From Allantophomopsis cytisporea (Eukaryota > Ascomycota > Leotiomycetes > Phacidiales > Phacidiaceae): a stretch of 64,000 bases of DNA. The notes under the pieces are model-generated. The model searched no databases, had not been told where the DNA came from, and was given only the letters and a program-made list of their open reading frames with translations. Within the stretch, counting starts at the first letter, position 1; each line of letters starts with the position of its first letter. Made by a program: the position numbers and the translations under genes. Of this stretch, positions 33,226 to 45,155 are shown piece after piece. The stretch is from the NCBI GenBank assembly GCA_024752435.1, contig CP103031.1, positions 1,298,001-1,362,000 on the forward strand. Reading direction: 5' to 3'.

Positions 33226-34972
33226 AGAATTTGGGTTTCTTTCATGAATGTATGGTTGCTGGGACAGGCGTTCGGCGGGTCTTGGTGTATAGGATATCGT
33301 AGAGTAGCATATTTAGCAGCCGGGGGAAAAAAGTTTGGTTTTTCTCGTGTTTGCTTCGTGGCATTCTTAAGAAGGCTTGTGTGTGTCGGTATGTGTCGGG
33401 CTGATGCAACATTCGAAGCTTGATTGTTGAACATGCCGATTTTCCACCTCGCTTTTACACTATCGCTTGTCATTTAAAAAATGTATCCTTGCCGTGCTCC
33501 TTGCCCTCTCATATAAATGTTTCAGAATATTGCTCTTCTCGTGGTTGCTATGCCTCCCTTGCCGACGGTATGAAATTTCGCTCCCCTCCCGACTCCTTGG
33601 ACAAGCACGTGACGCCAATTCCGGTCGACTTGCCAACAACATTCACTCCGCACAGCCAGAAGTCATTCATGTTGAAACGGAAATGTCAGCTCTCCACTCC
33701 CATCCATACTCGACGTTCCTGCATCCAGCCAATATCAAATTCCACGCTCTGCTGCCGTGCCATCCAACCCGCATCATTGTCATTGCCGGTCTATTCCCCC
33801 CATTTCTCATCGCCCTCCTTTGTTCTCTTTGGACTCTTTGCTCAGCTGCTAATTTATTTACCCGCCTATCGTCATGCAGGGAAGCGTCTCTATGTAAGGC
33901 GAATTGTCTTCATCTACTTTGCCGGCGCCGCCTCTGCGCCTTGGCATGCCACTTGCGCTTGCTCTTCGTATCTCCGGGTACGGTGCTGTGAGCGTGTGAA
34001 GGAATCCCAGGTCACAATGTACAACTGCCGCTGTGAGTGTTGTGCTCATGGAATATACCGATATGAAAGCAGTTCTACGAACGAACTTCCTTTAGGTAGC
34101 ACAGATGCACATTTCCTTTGTCCAACACATCATCAAAGCAAAGATCTAAAGCGCTCATAATATTTATATCGATGGGAGGGCAAGCTAAGTACCTTCTCCA
34201 CTGGTTCCATGGTTGGCCCAGTGAGAAAGTCTGGGCAACATAGTTACCTTAAATCCATCTTGGCCTGGTCCCCTAATGTCCAGAAAAGGAAATCATAATA
34301 TATCTTCCTCTTCATGAGGCTTGGGCTTCATATGCAGGTACCATATCCGCCTTGACATGGACGTGCATGTATCTATGTTTGCATCTATTTACCTTATGCA
34401 CTGTGTACCTGGCCGCGCAAGCTCTTAATTCTCCCTCGCTCCCTCCGGTCGGTTTATACTTTCCAGCTCTTGTTACATAAAGGCAGGAACCGCCACGACA
34501 CGCGTGTAAGATGTTCAAGGTAGTCATTCCCTCTTCGTAATTGTACTTGTTTGTGCAACGATTTTCTCTCTGTCTTCCTTTATCTCCAAATCTCCGTGGC
34601 CTCTCCGTCTCTTGTCTGTCTTTACTGTTCCGAAGCTCTGTTTGAATGCGAAATCTCAAATCAGCCACTCTTTCGAGGTGAATATTCGGTGTGGTGAGTT
34701 ACTGGTTTCAACCACTTCCACCGATCACCGTCAGTTACTAACTTGCACTTCAGCTTGACCATCAAGACATCACGTTCTGCGGGAATTAATATAGATCTCG
34801 GGCCTTTAAATCGAACTTAAACTCCATCCACCAAATCCCATCACGGTTGTAAAATCAAACTTCCTTAGGGACGTCCACTCGTTTGTTCGCACCGAGTCTC
34901 TTGTCCTTCAAACCCCCCGATTGCTGTAGCAACAGCATATTTCTCTCAAATACGACGAGAAATTCTTATGAA
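33226..34972. other. intergenic region between rpa135 and tyrosinase
   Basis: Two long overlapping plus-strand frames (33420-34160, non-ATG start, and 33467-33991) show no domain and have C/S-rich, pyrimidine-driven composition. I treat them as chance. The last ~300 nt are the tyrosinase upstream region. Confidence 0.5.
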
Positions 34973-37309
34973 ATGGCAATCATTCATCTCCGCACTATCT
35001 TTGCGCTATTGCCACTATGTAGTTTTCTTCTACATGTTCCCTCTACCATAGCTGCCCCAGCTCCTGGCTATTCCGATAATAAAAGACTTCCTCATTACAA
35101 TTATGGCGAAATCAACCTCAACCTCCCAAAGAAACGACAAGCAAGTGATGCTCCGTTTATCGTTACTGGCGTTCAAACCAATCTACCTGCCGATGGATCA
35201 ATACCGCTGAGACTGGAGATTCGGCAATTGCAGCAGCTACCAGAGCAATGGAACATGTTCCTCTTGGCATTAGATAGGCTGCAGTATACAGATCAGACGG
35301 AACTCTTATCGTGGTATGATCTTGGTGGTAAGTGTACTTGGCGAATATCTTAGATAGCTCTCGCACTGACAATCTTGACCACTAGCTATTCATGGTAGAC
35401 CATTTCGTTCATGGAACGGTGTCCAGAATTCAACAGTTTCGCAGGGCCAGTCAGGTTTCTGTGCCCATAACTCCATTCTGTTTTCCACTTGGCATCGTCC
35501 CTACCTGGCCCTCATCGAAGTTGGTTCCTCCAAAATCGTACGATTAGAAGAAAGCTAAAAGAGAACAATAGCAAGTGGTTTACGATACGATGCAACAGAT
35601 CTTGTCTTACTACGCAAATGACACACAAAGAACAGAATTGGCTGCCGCCATTGTAAACTTCAGATTCCCTTACTGGGACTGGGCAGCTCAGCCAGCTGAT
35701 GGTCAAAGTATACTGCCAGATAGTGTTGGAGGCTCACCGGGAGTTGTGGTGGACGGACCTGCTGGTGCACAGACTATCGCCAATCCTCTTTATAATTACG
35801 TGTTCAAGCCTTTCATCCCGTCTGATCTTCCCGAACAACCTGTGAGTAAACCATATTTCGTAAACTCTAATTTCCTCAGATATTTCATTATAGCTTGAGA
35901 TCTCAATCTGTTCATTTGATGGAGACTCTTGATTTGATCTTGACCGCAGAAACTTGCATGGCTCTTCACCTTGAATACGTTGTCGATATTCATGTTCTCA
36001 ATTTAATCCGAATGTTGCTGACGACCTCCGCAGTTGGTCAATTGGGATGCTACTGTTCGTTATCCTCCCAATCCAGCTGGATTACCAACTGTTTCTCAAG
36101 ACAACCTGGTAGCAGCTGAGTTTGATAACAGTGCTTCGACGATTCGAGATCGTCTCTATAATCTCTTCGTCAACTATCCTGATTTTAGCAAGTTCAGCAA
36201 CGCAGGATGGATTACCTACGGTGAAAGTGGCAATACTTACGATTCTCTCGAATCATTGCACGATATGATACATGGTCTTAGTGGAAGTGGTGGCCATATG
36301 ACTTATATTGATTACTCCGCTTTTGATCCAATTTTCTTTCTTCATCATGTTATGGTCGATCGCTGTTTTGCAATGTGGCAAGTCCTTTACCCACAGAGCT
36401 ATGTTGTCCCTACAGTAGCATTGCATGACACATTTACAAACTCCCAAGGACAAATCCAAGATGTGAACAGTCCTCTCACACCCTTCTATCAAACAGAAAC
36501 ATCGTTCTGGACATCCGCCACATCTCGCTATACCGAGACATTCGGCTATGCATACGCAGAAACAGCAAACTCATCGTCAGACACCTTCGGCGCTGTCATC
36601 TCCGCAATCAATAGGCTCTATGGCACCACCGCACCAGCCAATACCATCTCAAAGCGCGAACAACCCCTTCGACGAGCCCTCGACCCTCCCGTCTCCGCGC
36701 TGGTTGCTCGCGAGCTAGCCACAAATTCCTCCGCAGGCCTTCCAGCTAATCTCGCCCCCAGCAACGAATACAACGAATACATTGTCAATCTCCGCGTCAG
36801 AAAATACGCCCTTGCCGGCCCTTTCAGCATTTATGTCTTCCTTGGCGACGTCTCTGATGACCATACCCAATGGGGCTTGCAGCCAAACCTTGTTGGCTCA
36901 CATTGCATCTTTGCGAAAGTAGTTCCGGATCCCAGCGACGCGGCGGGCATGAGCGGCGAAGTCACGGGTACTATCCCTCTCACTAGCGCTTTACTCGGCG
37001 TCGTCTTAAATGGTGGTCTGCCGAGTCTAGGTCGGGATGATGTTGTAGCTTATTTGCAAAAGAACCTGCATTGGCGAGTCATGCTTGTAAGTACTATATT
37101 CCTAATATGGGGTTTTGCGATGTTGCTGATATGTTTGATAGATTGATAAGACGCCTGTCGCTAATGCGGCAGTCCCTGATCTTATTGTTAGTGTCGTTAC
37201 TGCTGTTGTTACCAGATCGGATTCGCTGCATGCTTTCCCTGTTTGGGGACCGCTTAGTGTGGTGCTGGATTTTGCGGGGATGAATGTTTCGAACAATACT
37301 GGTATCTGA
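34973..37309 (+). CDS. secreted tyrosinase (type-3 copper monophenol oxidase)
   Basis: Five exons (34973-35327, 35386-35519, 35572-35841, 36034-37086, 37142-37309) give 659 aa with all phases closing. Introns are 58, 52 (weak donor GTTGGT), 192 and 55 nt. Oxidises phenols to o-quinones, feeding melanin-type polymers. Signal peptide about 1-28 (hydrophobic, ending STIAA), then a KKR that may be a Kex2-type site. CuA ligands: His121 (AIHGRPF), His146 (FCAHNS), His155 (TWHRPY); Cys144 two before His146 fits the fungal Cys-His thioether. CuB: His329 and His333 (LHDMIHG), His357 (FFLHHVMVDR). YWDWA and FDPIFFLHH are family hallmarks. After SKRE (about 425) lies the C-terminal domain that usually masks the active site until proteolysis; no final membrane helix. 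No pigment cluster adjoins it. Confidence 0.92.
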
Positions 37310-38333
37310 GGATTCGAGGGGTCGAGGGGTGGTATTTGTTGCATTTTTGGAAGCATATGGGGACACTAATTGATGTGGAGTACGTTTCTTGCAAGTGAGT
37401 ACGAAACTGGGGAGATTTGGGATTCGAAGTTGTGTTGAGATGCAGAATTTGAGGTGGAGATTTGGAGGTGGAAGACAAGGGCGTTTATACCTCTAGTGTT
37501 TTGGACTTGCTTACGTGCTCTTAATATCCTCCTTTGTTTTATTTTATTTTAGATTTCTTCTGTGGAGACGATAATACGCCGGCTACCTAGGAGAAAAGTT
37601 ATAGATTAATGAGTGGAGTTGAGATGAGTCTTGAGACCTTGAACAGGGTGATAGTGTGCGGTATCGATGTGAGGAAGTGAGTTTTTTAAGCAGACTTGCT
37701 TTAGTTATGAAATTCTGATGATTGTTCGTGACCTTTGTGTCTCAGTGTGTATGTCTTTGTAGTCGTACAACTAAGAAATTTATATTCCATATTATAATGT
37801 ACTTAAAATAAGACCTTTAAAAGAATAATCTTTTGTACGATTGCATAGAGAATCCTATAAAGTGTTTGTTGTGTCTGAAGCAAACAATAAAAGATGAAGA
37901 TCTAAATAAGAAACTAATTCTAATTTTCATAAGCAAGTACTATTCTTGATGCCTTCGACCTCCTCCAGTACTATCCCTCTACAAAGCCAATTCCGACGCT
38001 TCTTATAACCCCCTGCACAGCGTATTCATCGCTCTGATTTCTACTTCATTTCTTTGATGAACCCGTTTATCCCAGCAAAATGTTCATCTTATATACATAG
38101 GCTGTTTGTATGCGAGTCAACATATATTCCATTAACATGAGTTGTCAACCACCGGGAAAGCAAATTTGATCTGCTAGTCCTTCATCACAAAACCCATGTT
38201 TACCGTGCGCTCTCATCTACGAGGTTCTTACTCCGGGGTGCCTTCATCAACTTCAAGACTTGTATTGGCTATCAAGAGTTTGATTCATATACAGATAATT
38301 TCCAAAATAAAGAGAAAACAAATAGCAGCTCCT
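37310..38333. other. intergenic, convergent 3' ends
   Basis: AT-rich spacer between tyrosinase (+) and the Cys-rich wall-type protein (-). No gene seen. Confidence 0.5.
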
Positions 38334-39065
38334 TTATAGGCTTAACAAGATTCTGCTACTAAAAAGTAGAAAGGCGAACACCAATGCTCTTCTTGGGACA
38401 CTAACAGAAGAACTGGAACTCTGAGTAGAAGCTGCCTGAGTAGAGGTTGTAGCTGCAGTTGTGGCTGTAGCTGTATCTGTAGTTGTAGCAACATTGTTTT
38501 GCTGTGACGAGGCAGCCGAGCTAGTCGATACAGATGTGGTAGTTGGTTCAGTCGAAGTTGATACGACACCAGAAGATATGCTGGCTGACGATACTACCGC
38601 GTTTCCAGGCATTGAAAGCACCGACTGATCCTCGACGTCGTTTCCACTATACGTGCCAGAGCAATACTGTTTTCCTGTTGTAGAATCAACATTCCCTGCC
38701 TTGTTGATTTGAGGGACATTTTCTCCCTCTAAGTCGCTCCGTGCTAAGCAAGTATCGCGATCTACCCAGTAAAAGGCAGCATTATTCCCACTGTCGACAC
38801 ATGCTGCGTAGAAATCATTGTAAGTGTCTACGTAAATGATACAGGAACAGCCAGTCGTATCTGTATAGCTATTGTAGGGACATGTCTTCTGAGAAGCACG
38901 GTATATTGGTTGGTCCGCACCTGGTGGAGTCACAGCTGTTGACTCTATGTAGTTAGTTGCGGCTCCTGAATCCGTGGATCCTGGTCCAGTTGGGCCTTGG
39001 CAGTAGCCTTCAGCGCAGAAGACTTGACGTAAGCTTAGCATGTTGATGGAGGTAATGTCTAGCAT
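38334..39065 (-). CDS. Cys-rich, Ser/Thr-rich putative cell-surface protein
   Basis: Single open frame of 243 aa. The N-terminal ~130 residues carry eight Cys (FCAEGYC, TCPYN, GCSC, AACVD, DTCLA, QYCSG), suggesting four disulfides. Then about 80 residues of Ser/Thr/Ala/Val-rich, probably O-glycosylated stalk, and a hydrophobic C-terminus after PRR (VFAFLLFSSRILLSL) like a GPI-attachment signal. This is the layout of fungal GPI-anchored wall proteins, but I recognise no named family. The odd point is the N-terminus: MLDITSINMLSLRQV is not a clear signal peptide, so a 5' exon may be missing or the second Met used. A TATATA-like site lies about 100 nt upstream (39166-39172). Confidence 0.68.
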   Translation of the reverse strand: MLDITSINMLSLRQVFCAEGYCQGPTGPGSTDSGAATNYIESTAVTPPGADQPIYRASQKTCPYNSYTDTTGCSCIIYVDTYNDFYAACVDSGNNAAFYWVDRDTCLARSDLEGENVPQINKAGNVDSTTGKQYCSGTYSGNDVEDQSVLSMPGNAVVSSASISSGVVSTSTEPTTTSVSTSSAASSQQNNVATTTDTATATTAATTSTQAASTQSSSSSVSVPRRALVFAFLLFSSRILLSL

Positions 39066-42000
39066 CTATTTCTTCAAGTCAGCCAGACTGAAGTTATATT
39101 GCTGAAGATACTGACTTTTGACAAGTTCAATTCTGATCGTGATAATGATGATTAAATAATATGACTATATATGCCAGAGGAGAAGACAATGTCGACAAGA
39201 CCAATTTTGTAAAGCTCTTGTTCAAGAAAATGCTTCAAAGGTCCTGCGTCCATGTCAATACATATATAGTTACAGCGGATGTATTGCATCGACATGCTCT
39301 AGTCGTTATATCACAACCTTAAGGCGAATCACTTCATTTGGTGGGATTAGACTTGAAGCCATTAGAGATTCAGCCCAGCTGAATTGACTTATGTTCAGAT
39401 TTGAAAAGCTCTACAATAACCTTCAGGTAACCCAATGGACTGTGGAAGAACATGGTGGTCCCATACAGCCTATTTTCCCCATAGTCAATTAGATCACTTG
39501 ACGGTTACTGTAAATCACTTTGAAACTAATTTTATCCATTGGCCAGTTCGTCCTCAGAATATATAGAGTTTACTATCTTTTGGTCACCGTAGCCCAGGAA
39601 ACTTAGTCTTCATACACAAGATCCTCTCACAATGCCGGATCCAGTTTGTTGATATTCAAATTCTGACCCACCATGTACACGCTTTTTGAAAACATAATTG
39701 GTTTACACATAGGTATAGTAAGCATACTCTACCTAAATGATAAATCTACGTTGCTCGTTAGGGGTTACGATATGTTGACTTTGGGAATCTTATTGCTATA
39801 GGTCGGTTATGTCGATGGTTACACCTCTCTCCCTCTTTCCACTCAACATTCGTCGCTCTACCGCATACGCGCCTACTACGCTTGTGTCTACTGTAAATGC
39901 TTCTGCACCCAAGCATCCCGTTGATCGGCATCGGTTTGGGTAAACATAGGCCTTTTAAGGCATCTCCCCTTATGCTTGTCTGTAGTCCTAACAAAATTCA
40001 AGACTATACCGCGGTACATGCCCGGACATATCTCCTAGATTGATTTAGCGTACAACATCTTCGGGTCACATTTGTAGGTTCGGATGATAAGTCTTTTAAC
40101 TCTAAGAATTAAGACCAGAGGTCTTCTAGATCGTGGAGCCGATCGTACTACATTTTGAGACGGTGCTTTGTTGATTGTATTTGAACGGTAAATCTAGCTA
40201 AACCAACTTGATGACTTATCGCGCTGCAGCTCATCCTAGACATATATAATTCGACCAACCGATTACGAGTAGCTAGATAAAGCAATGGCCTTCAGCCAAG
40301 TCGCTATACTATTGTCGCTATATTCATAGTACGTAGTATATTCACAAAGTGAAATGCGGGGATGTTTGCGGCTCTAAGGATGTTCGCTTAGCTGACCATA
40401 GACTTTTTATGCACCAGTGTAATTGTTAAAATACGGCATCATCAAATCTCTTCTGCACATACTCGGCTACGGTGATCATGAATACAATTTACTAATTAAG
40501 GACAGATGACCTATAATGATCCAGAATTGTATGCGTTTGTGATAAAATTCTGAACACAATGTACTGTATTTATTCGTGTATATAGTATAAATCTTATCCA
40601 AAGACAACTTATGAGGAGCTGAAGCCAAAAGTGGCTGGGTTAATGATGAAAACAGCAAAACTGTATGGTGGCATGACCTACCTTCAGCTTGAGTTTTCTT
40701 CCACGCATTGCTTGATGGAGACATGCGTACAACTATGTTCTATGGTAGCAGTAGCAGCACAGATAAGGCTGGCCTTCTAGGCGTATGGGGAATCCATGGC
40801 ATTACTTGAAGAGGGGCAGGAGCTTGATTACGGGACAAAGAACTAAAATAGTAGTTGGATATGTATTGAAGCTCGGTCGCATAATATAGTCAGGTTTGGA
40901 ATGAATACAGTCATTTGAGATGGAGAAAATGAGTCCTATTCATATGCCCCAGTGAGTTTGCTAGGTAGGTTCACTTGTTAAGATCAAAGGTTCCTACTAT
41001 CAGCCTCAGCCACCATTGAGCATGTGAGAGCACTGACTCATGCGAATCGACCCGCGTGTTGAAAAGGGGCGTAGCGTGTGGGCGAGAGGTTAGTTGCGGG
41101 GATTTGGAGATCTCAAGTTCAAGTGGTTTTCTGGAAAGGCTCCAAAGGGATAGGGAGGGTTAGTGTAGCCCTATATTGCTATTACACGTGACTTATTATT
41201 GGCAATCTCTGGTTGCAATCACTTTCTTTTGTTGCAGTCGTGTTCACTTCACTTGCCCAGTATCTGAAGATATACTTGGAACATCTTTGATTCCGCTATT
41301 GACATACCGAATCTCCGAGAGATTTAAGTCATCAATCATATCTTTGTCGTTGATTGTACACATGTCGACTATGCTCTCGTAGTAATGTTTTTCTCGCTGA
41401 CAATCATAGTGGCATCATTCTCTATAGGTAACAGGGTCGTCAGCAGAACGTGGTTGTTGGAAAAGGACATGGAAAAGATAACTACTGTTTATACGTGGCT
41501 CTAAGACATCTAAAACAGATCTCGTTCCTATTCTCACCTTATTTCTGTTTGGCTTTTTTCCCCACTTTCCTTCTAAAACCCAGCCAACAATCTAAACCCT
41601 TGATAGATTACCGATACAAATCCCCGTACAAGGTTCTCTCGCTATCGTATTCATCCATGCTACTTCACCTCGAAGAACACTTCCACTACAAAAATAGATT
41701 GTAACCAGAGCAATAATAGATTGATGATTGTGAAAAGAAATTCTACTGGTTATTGCTAGCATGGAGTAGAAAACATGTATATGCAGTAGTGAGTCCATTG
41801 GAAGGGTCGGCTTGAGTAGGGACCTGTGGAGCTCTCGCTAATCGCTGCACGTTGACGTCGTTCGTTGTTATGGTCCATGCTCCCTGCTTCCTGTTCCCTG
41901 AGAATGCACGCATCATGAATCCAGGACATGAGAATACTCATTTCATGGCTACTCTTCTCTACAATGTGCTCGGACACTTCGCTCGTCTTCCGTTGCAAAG

Positions 42001-42697
42001 GGCTTGGTAATGTTGACTGCGCATCGTCGTATATTAGATTACGTACGCCCTAATGGAATGGATGATAGCAGGCAGCACTGAAACAAAAGGCTAAAGAAGT
42101 TGAGCCTCTGAAATATATATCACCGAGTCCGGATACGTCGCATTTGACTCATACCATAGTTTATACTGGCAGCTCCTCCACAGGGCGGAGCACCAGAGGA
42201 TGACATTTGGTACCACCCCTCCCACTAACTGTACATCTCTGCTGGTAAAATGCGGAGGTGGGGTGGGGATGGAGACTGGAATCTCGTTCGTCGCGATATA
42301 GACAAGGATGCATGGCTGAAGCTGGGATGTATCTTCAAGACCAAGATATTGTGGCTCTTGGTTTCCTGGGCACACATCTCCAGATCCTTTGACGGTAAGG
42401 CATGTCTGACTGCACTGGCGTGATATTAGGTATGTGCTCCGTATGGACAAGTAGACAAGATTCGGGGGTAGAGCCTCGTGCTGAGGTGAGGAAAGTATAA
42501 GAACCCCACTTCTCCGGCATATATAATAGACGTCTTCATTATCAGTTATCAGCTTCGTCTTGAGCCTTGGTTTGTGCGAGATTTACACGTTTTGCTCCCA
42601 TATCACTTGTCGACTCATTCGTATCGATAACTATAACCCTCTCTACCAATCTATCAATCAAGCTTGACATTCACAAGTCGCAACTTATAACCCTACA
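39066..42697. other. 3.6 kb gene-poor spacer
   Basis: AT-rich, many stops in all frames. A minus-strand frame of 119 codons (42091-42450) has several Cys but no recognisable motif. Mobile-element genes were not seen. Confidence 0.5.
42520..42528 (+). promoter_or_regulatory. TATA-like element
   Basis: TATATAATA about 170 nt before the ATG of the small His-rich gene. The next ~170 nt would be a pyrimidine-rich 5' leader. Confidence 0.35.
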
Positions 42698-42955
42698 ATG
42701 TGCCTCTTTTCATCTCCACCTCGCCGTCGCTACCATGAAGAAGTAGTCGTTCCAGTCCGTACTGTTCCTCGTCATAGCCACCATCACCACCATGGTCACC
42801 ATCCCAGATCTTCCTATACGTCTGTTACAAGAACTACGGCTGGCAGGCCTCATAGTAGTCGACATGTCTACGCTGCATCGCCTAGGGCTAGCAATGCTTC
42901 ATATCGTCGATCAGTTCCGGTTGTGGTGGAGAGGAGGAGTCGAACTTATATTTAG
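42698..42955 (+). CDS. small basic histidine-rich protein
   Basis: Uninterrupted 85-aa frame. Begins MCLFSSPPRRR, has EEVVVPVRTVPR, then a His cluster (HSHHHHHGHHPRSS) and ends with VPVVVERRSRTYI. Strongly basic, no signal peptide, no membrane helix. I recall short fungal proteins with the same MCLF/PRRR start, His run and VVVERRS ending, which supports a real gene, but their function is unknown to me. The His run could bind metal ions (inference). It is preceded by a leader with a TATA-like site and followed by a T-rich region. Confidence 0.65.
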   Translation: MCLFSSPPRRRYHEEVVVPVRTVPRHSHHHHHGHHPRSSYTSVTRTTAGRPHSSRHVYAASPRASNASYRRSVPVVVERRSRTYI

Positions 42956-43926
42956 GGATTAAGAGAGGGGTTATCATCAAAGGGGATGAAGCTCGCTTTT
43001 CGAATTTCGGGAAGGAGATTATGATTATGATGGGCGAATACTTTTTTGGAGAATTTTATGGGATCGATGGTTTGATTTTATGATATGATGTTATGAAATC
43101 TCGACAATCTGGTTACGGCTATGGTTATAATTATTCCATGATGGTGGTGTGTTTTGCTTTAAATGGTATTTTCTCCTTCCGGTTATCATTGAATTCAGAT
43201 GAATCCTACCATCATTCTCATTGTCGAATTGACTGATAGAATAAATACTAACATGCCAATCCAGAAATTAATGTCCTTATCACCTTCGAACTCCTTTTCT
43301 TTTCTATATAAAATTCTAAACCAATAAGAAAAACATACATGTTATCATTGCCTATAATATATCTAATTGCTAAACGTAGCGATACTTGTCGTCTCAATTA
43401 TTTATGTTTTATGGTGGATCACGAGGCGTTTCTCAATAGTAAGGTTAGCGTCGTAGATCAAAGCCGTTGACATCATCGCCACCGGTGCGACCCGGTAAGT
43501 ATGGGCAATTTAGTGAGTAAACAGAGAATGTGGGGGGATAGTGACGAGTAATTGCAGTAACGGAAACTGCTCAAAACTAAGCTGAAGAAACGCATACCTT
43601 TCTCCCTCTCCATCACAATACGACTCTCTTCAAATAAACTCCTACGATATCCAAAAATCGATCCTCAAGCTCCTAAAGTTGATTTCAACTATTCATCATC
43701 ACTTCTATCAACCCCAAACAAATCGCGATAACAGACGAGGTATGTGCAGAGTCATTACCCTGCTCCCGCCATGTTTCCTGCTCTTCTCAGCCTCGCGAAG
43801 GGTCGAAGGGTCTACGAATACATACAGGGGCACATGTCATAGACAGGGAAAGTGCTGATCGCAACAACAGAAATTACACTGCGGGAAGTTACTTCACCAG
43901 ATCTACACAGTACCAATACCTTCGAT
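42956..43926. other. 3' flank of small gene and 5' leader of eisosome gene
   Basis: No separate gene. The last part (from about 43560) is the probable 5' untranslated region of the eisosome gene. It may contain its own leader intron (donor GTATGT at 43740, candidate acceptor at 43870). Confidence 0.4.
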
Positions 43927-45155
43927 ATGTAAGTCGCAAGCTCTTATGTTCTTCAAAATTCGCCTATGCGACCTTTTTATCATCATCATTCATCATGGGT
44001 TTGAGTCGCAAAAACAGCTTAAAGGAAACTCCTATGAAACATCTGTAACCAAAAGAACAAATCACAGGATGTTACAAGAAGGAGCTGACGTATAGGAATA
44101 GGAATCGAGCACTATCCATCCGTTCCAGTAAAAAGGAATCAACCTCCACATCCGGCCGTCATGGATTCAGCTTCAGCTCCTTACGCGGCAGCACACAACC
44201 CGAGCTCTCCAAGAAACTCTACAAGCTAATCAAGTCTGAGAACAACCTCATCGGATCTTACGAGGCTGCTGGCAAAGAGCGCGTTTCCATTGCTAGCCAA
44301 CTTTCTGATTGGGGTGAGCAAACTGGTGATGATGCTATCTCAGACATATCCGATAAAGTTGGCGTCCTGCTCAGTGAGCTCGGCGAGCAAGAAGACCTAT
44401 ATGCCCACAATCTCGATGACTCCCGCGGTATCCTCAAGGCAATTCGTAATACCGAGAAGAGCGTACAGCCAAGCAGAGACCACAAGGCAAAGATCGCAGA
44501 TGAGATCGCCAAGCTGAAGGTCAAGGAGCCTGAGAGCGCCAAGCTGGTGACTCTCGAGCAGGAGCTCGTACGTGCTGAAGCAGAAAATCTCGTTGCTGAA
44601 GCTCAGCTCACCAACATTGTAAGCTACTTTTCATCCCCTCTCAATCTCTTAACATCCCTTGCTAACCCACCCCAGACCCGTCAGAAGCTCAAGGAAGCTT
44701 ACGCTGCCGAATTCGCCGCCACAATTGAGCGGGCAGAGAAGCAGATAATCCTAGCACGCCACGGCCGCCGTCTCTTGAACCTACTCGATGATACGCCCGT
44801 CGTACCAGGCGATACGCGCCCAGTTTTCGAGAACGCCCATCAGGCACGCCAGGTGCTCAACGATGCTGAGGATGACTTGAGGGAGTGGCAGCCTGAGATG
44901 GAAGATGTCAGCTCTGCCCACGAGCAGATTGACTCGGCACTCATGCCAGTTGGTGCTACGCACACGCCTACTAATGCCGTTGGACATGAGGGTGTTAGTT
45001 CTGGTGCACATTCAGTCGAAGGCGTCGCGGGTAATGGCGAGGGAAACCATCTTGCTGCTCACGGTAACGAGGAGAGTAGGATTACTTCTGATGGGAGTGT
45101 TACTACTGGTCCCACTTATGCACCGAGCGAGACCGAGGCTAGTCAGGTTGCTTGA
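43927..45155 (+). CDS. lsp1: eisosome core protein, Lsp1/Pil1 family (BAR-domain)
   Basis: Exon 1 supplies only AT (43927-43928). Then comes an intron of 167 nt (43929-44095) or 173 nt (to 44101), exon 2 to 44618, a 57-nt intron and exon 3 44676-45155; 334 aa (332 with the second acceptor). Pil1/Lsp1 BAR proteins scaffold plasma-membrane furrows (MCC/eisosomes). Signatures: STQPELSKKLYKLIKSENN, LSDWGEQTGDDAISD, RNTEKSVQPSRDHK, KLVTLEQELVRAEAENLVAEAQL. The start codon is split: the conserved frame has no ATG in exon 2, and AT|G is created by splicing, giving MNRNRALSIRS or MNRALSIRS. The latter resembles the MNRALS start I recall for the family. The C-terminal tail is acidic, Gly/Ser-rich and disordered. 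Confidence 0.9.

Noticed and set aside
33420..34160. 246-codon plus-strand open frame after rpa135
   Set aside because: Starts at a non-ATG codon, overlaps another open frame on the same strand (33467-33991), and shows no domain. The composition follows the pyrimidine-rich DNA.
42091..42450. 119-codon minus-strand frame with several Cys
   Set aside because: No signal peptide and no recognised motif; it lies in the likely promoter side of the next gene.
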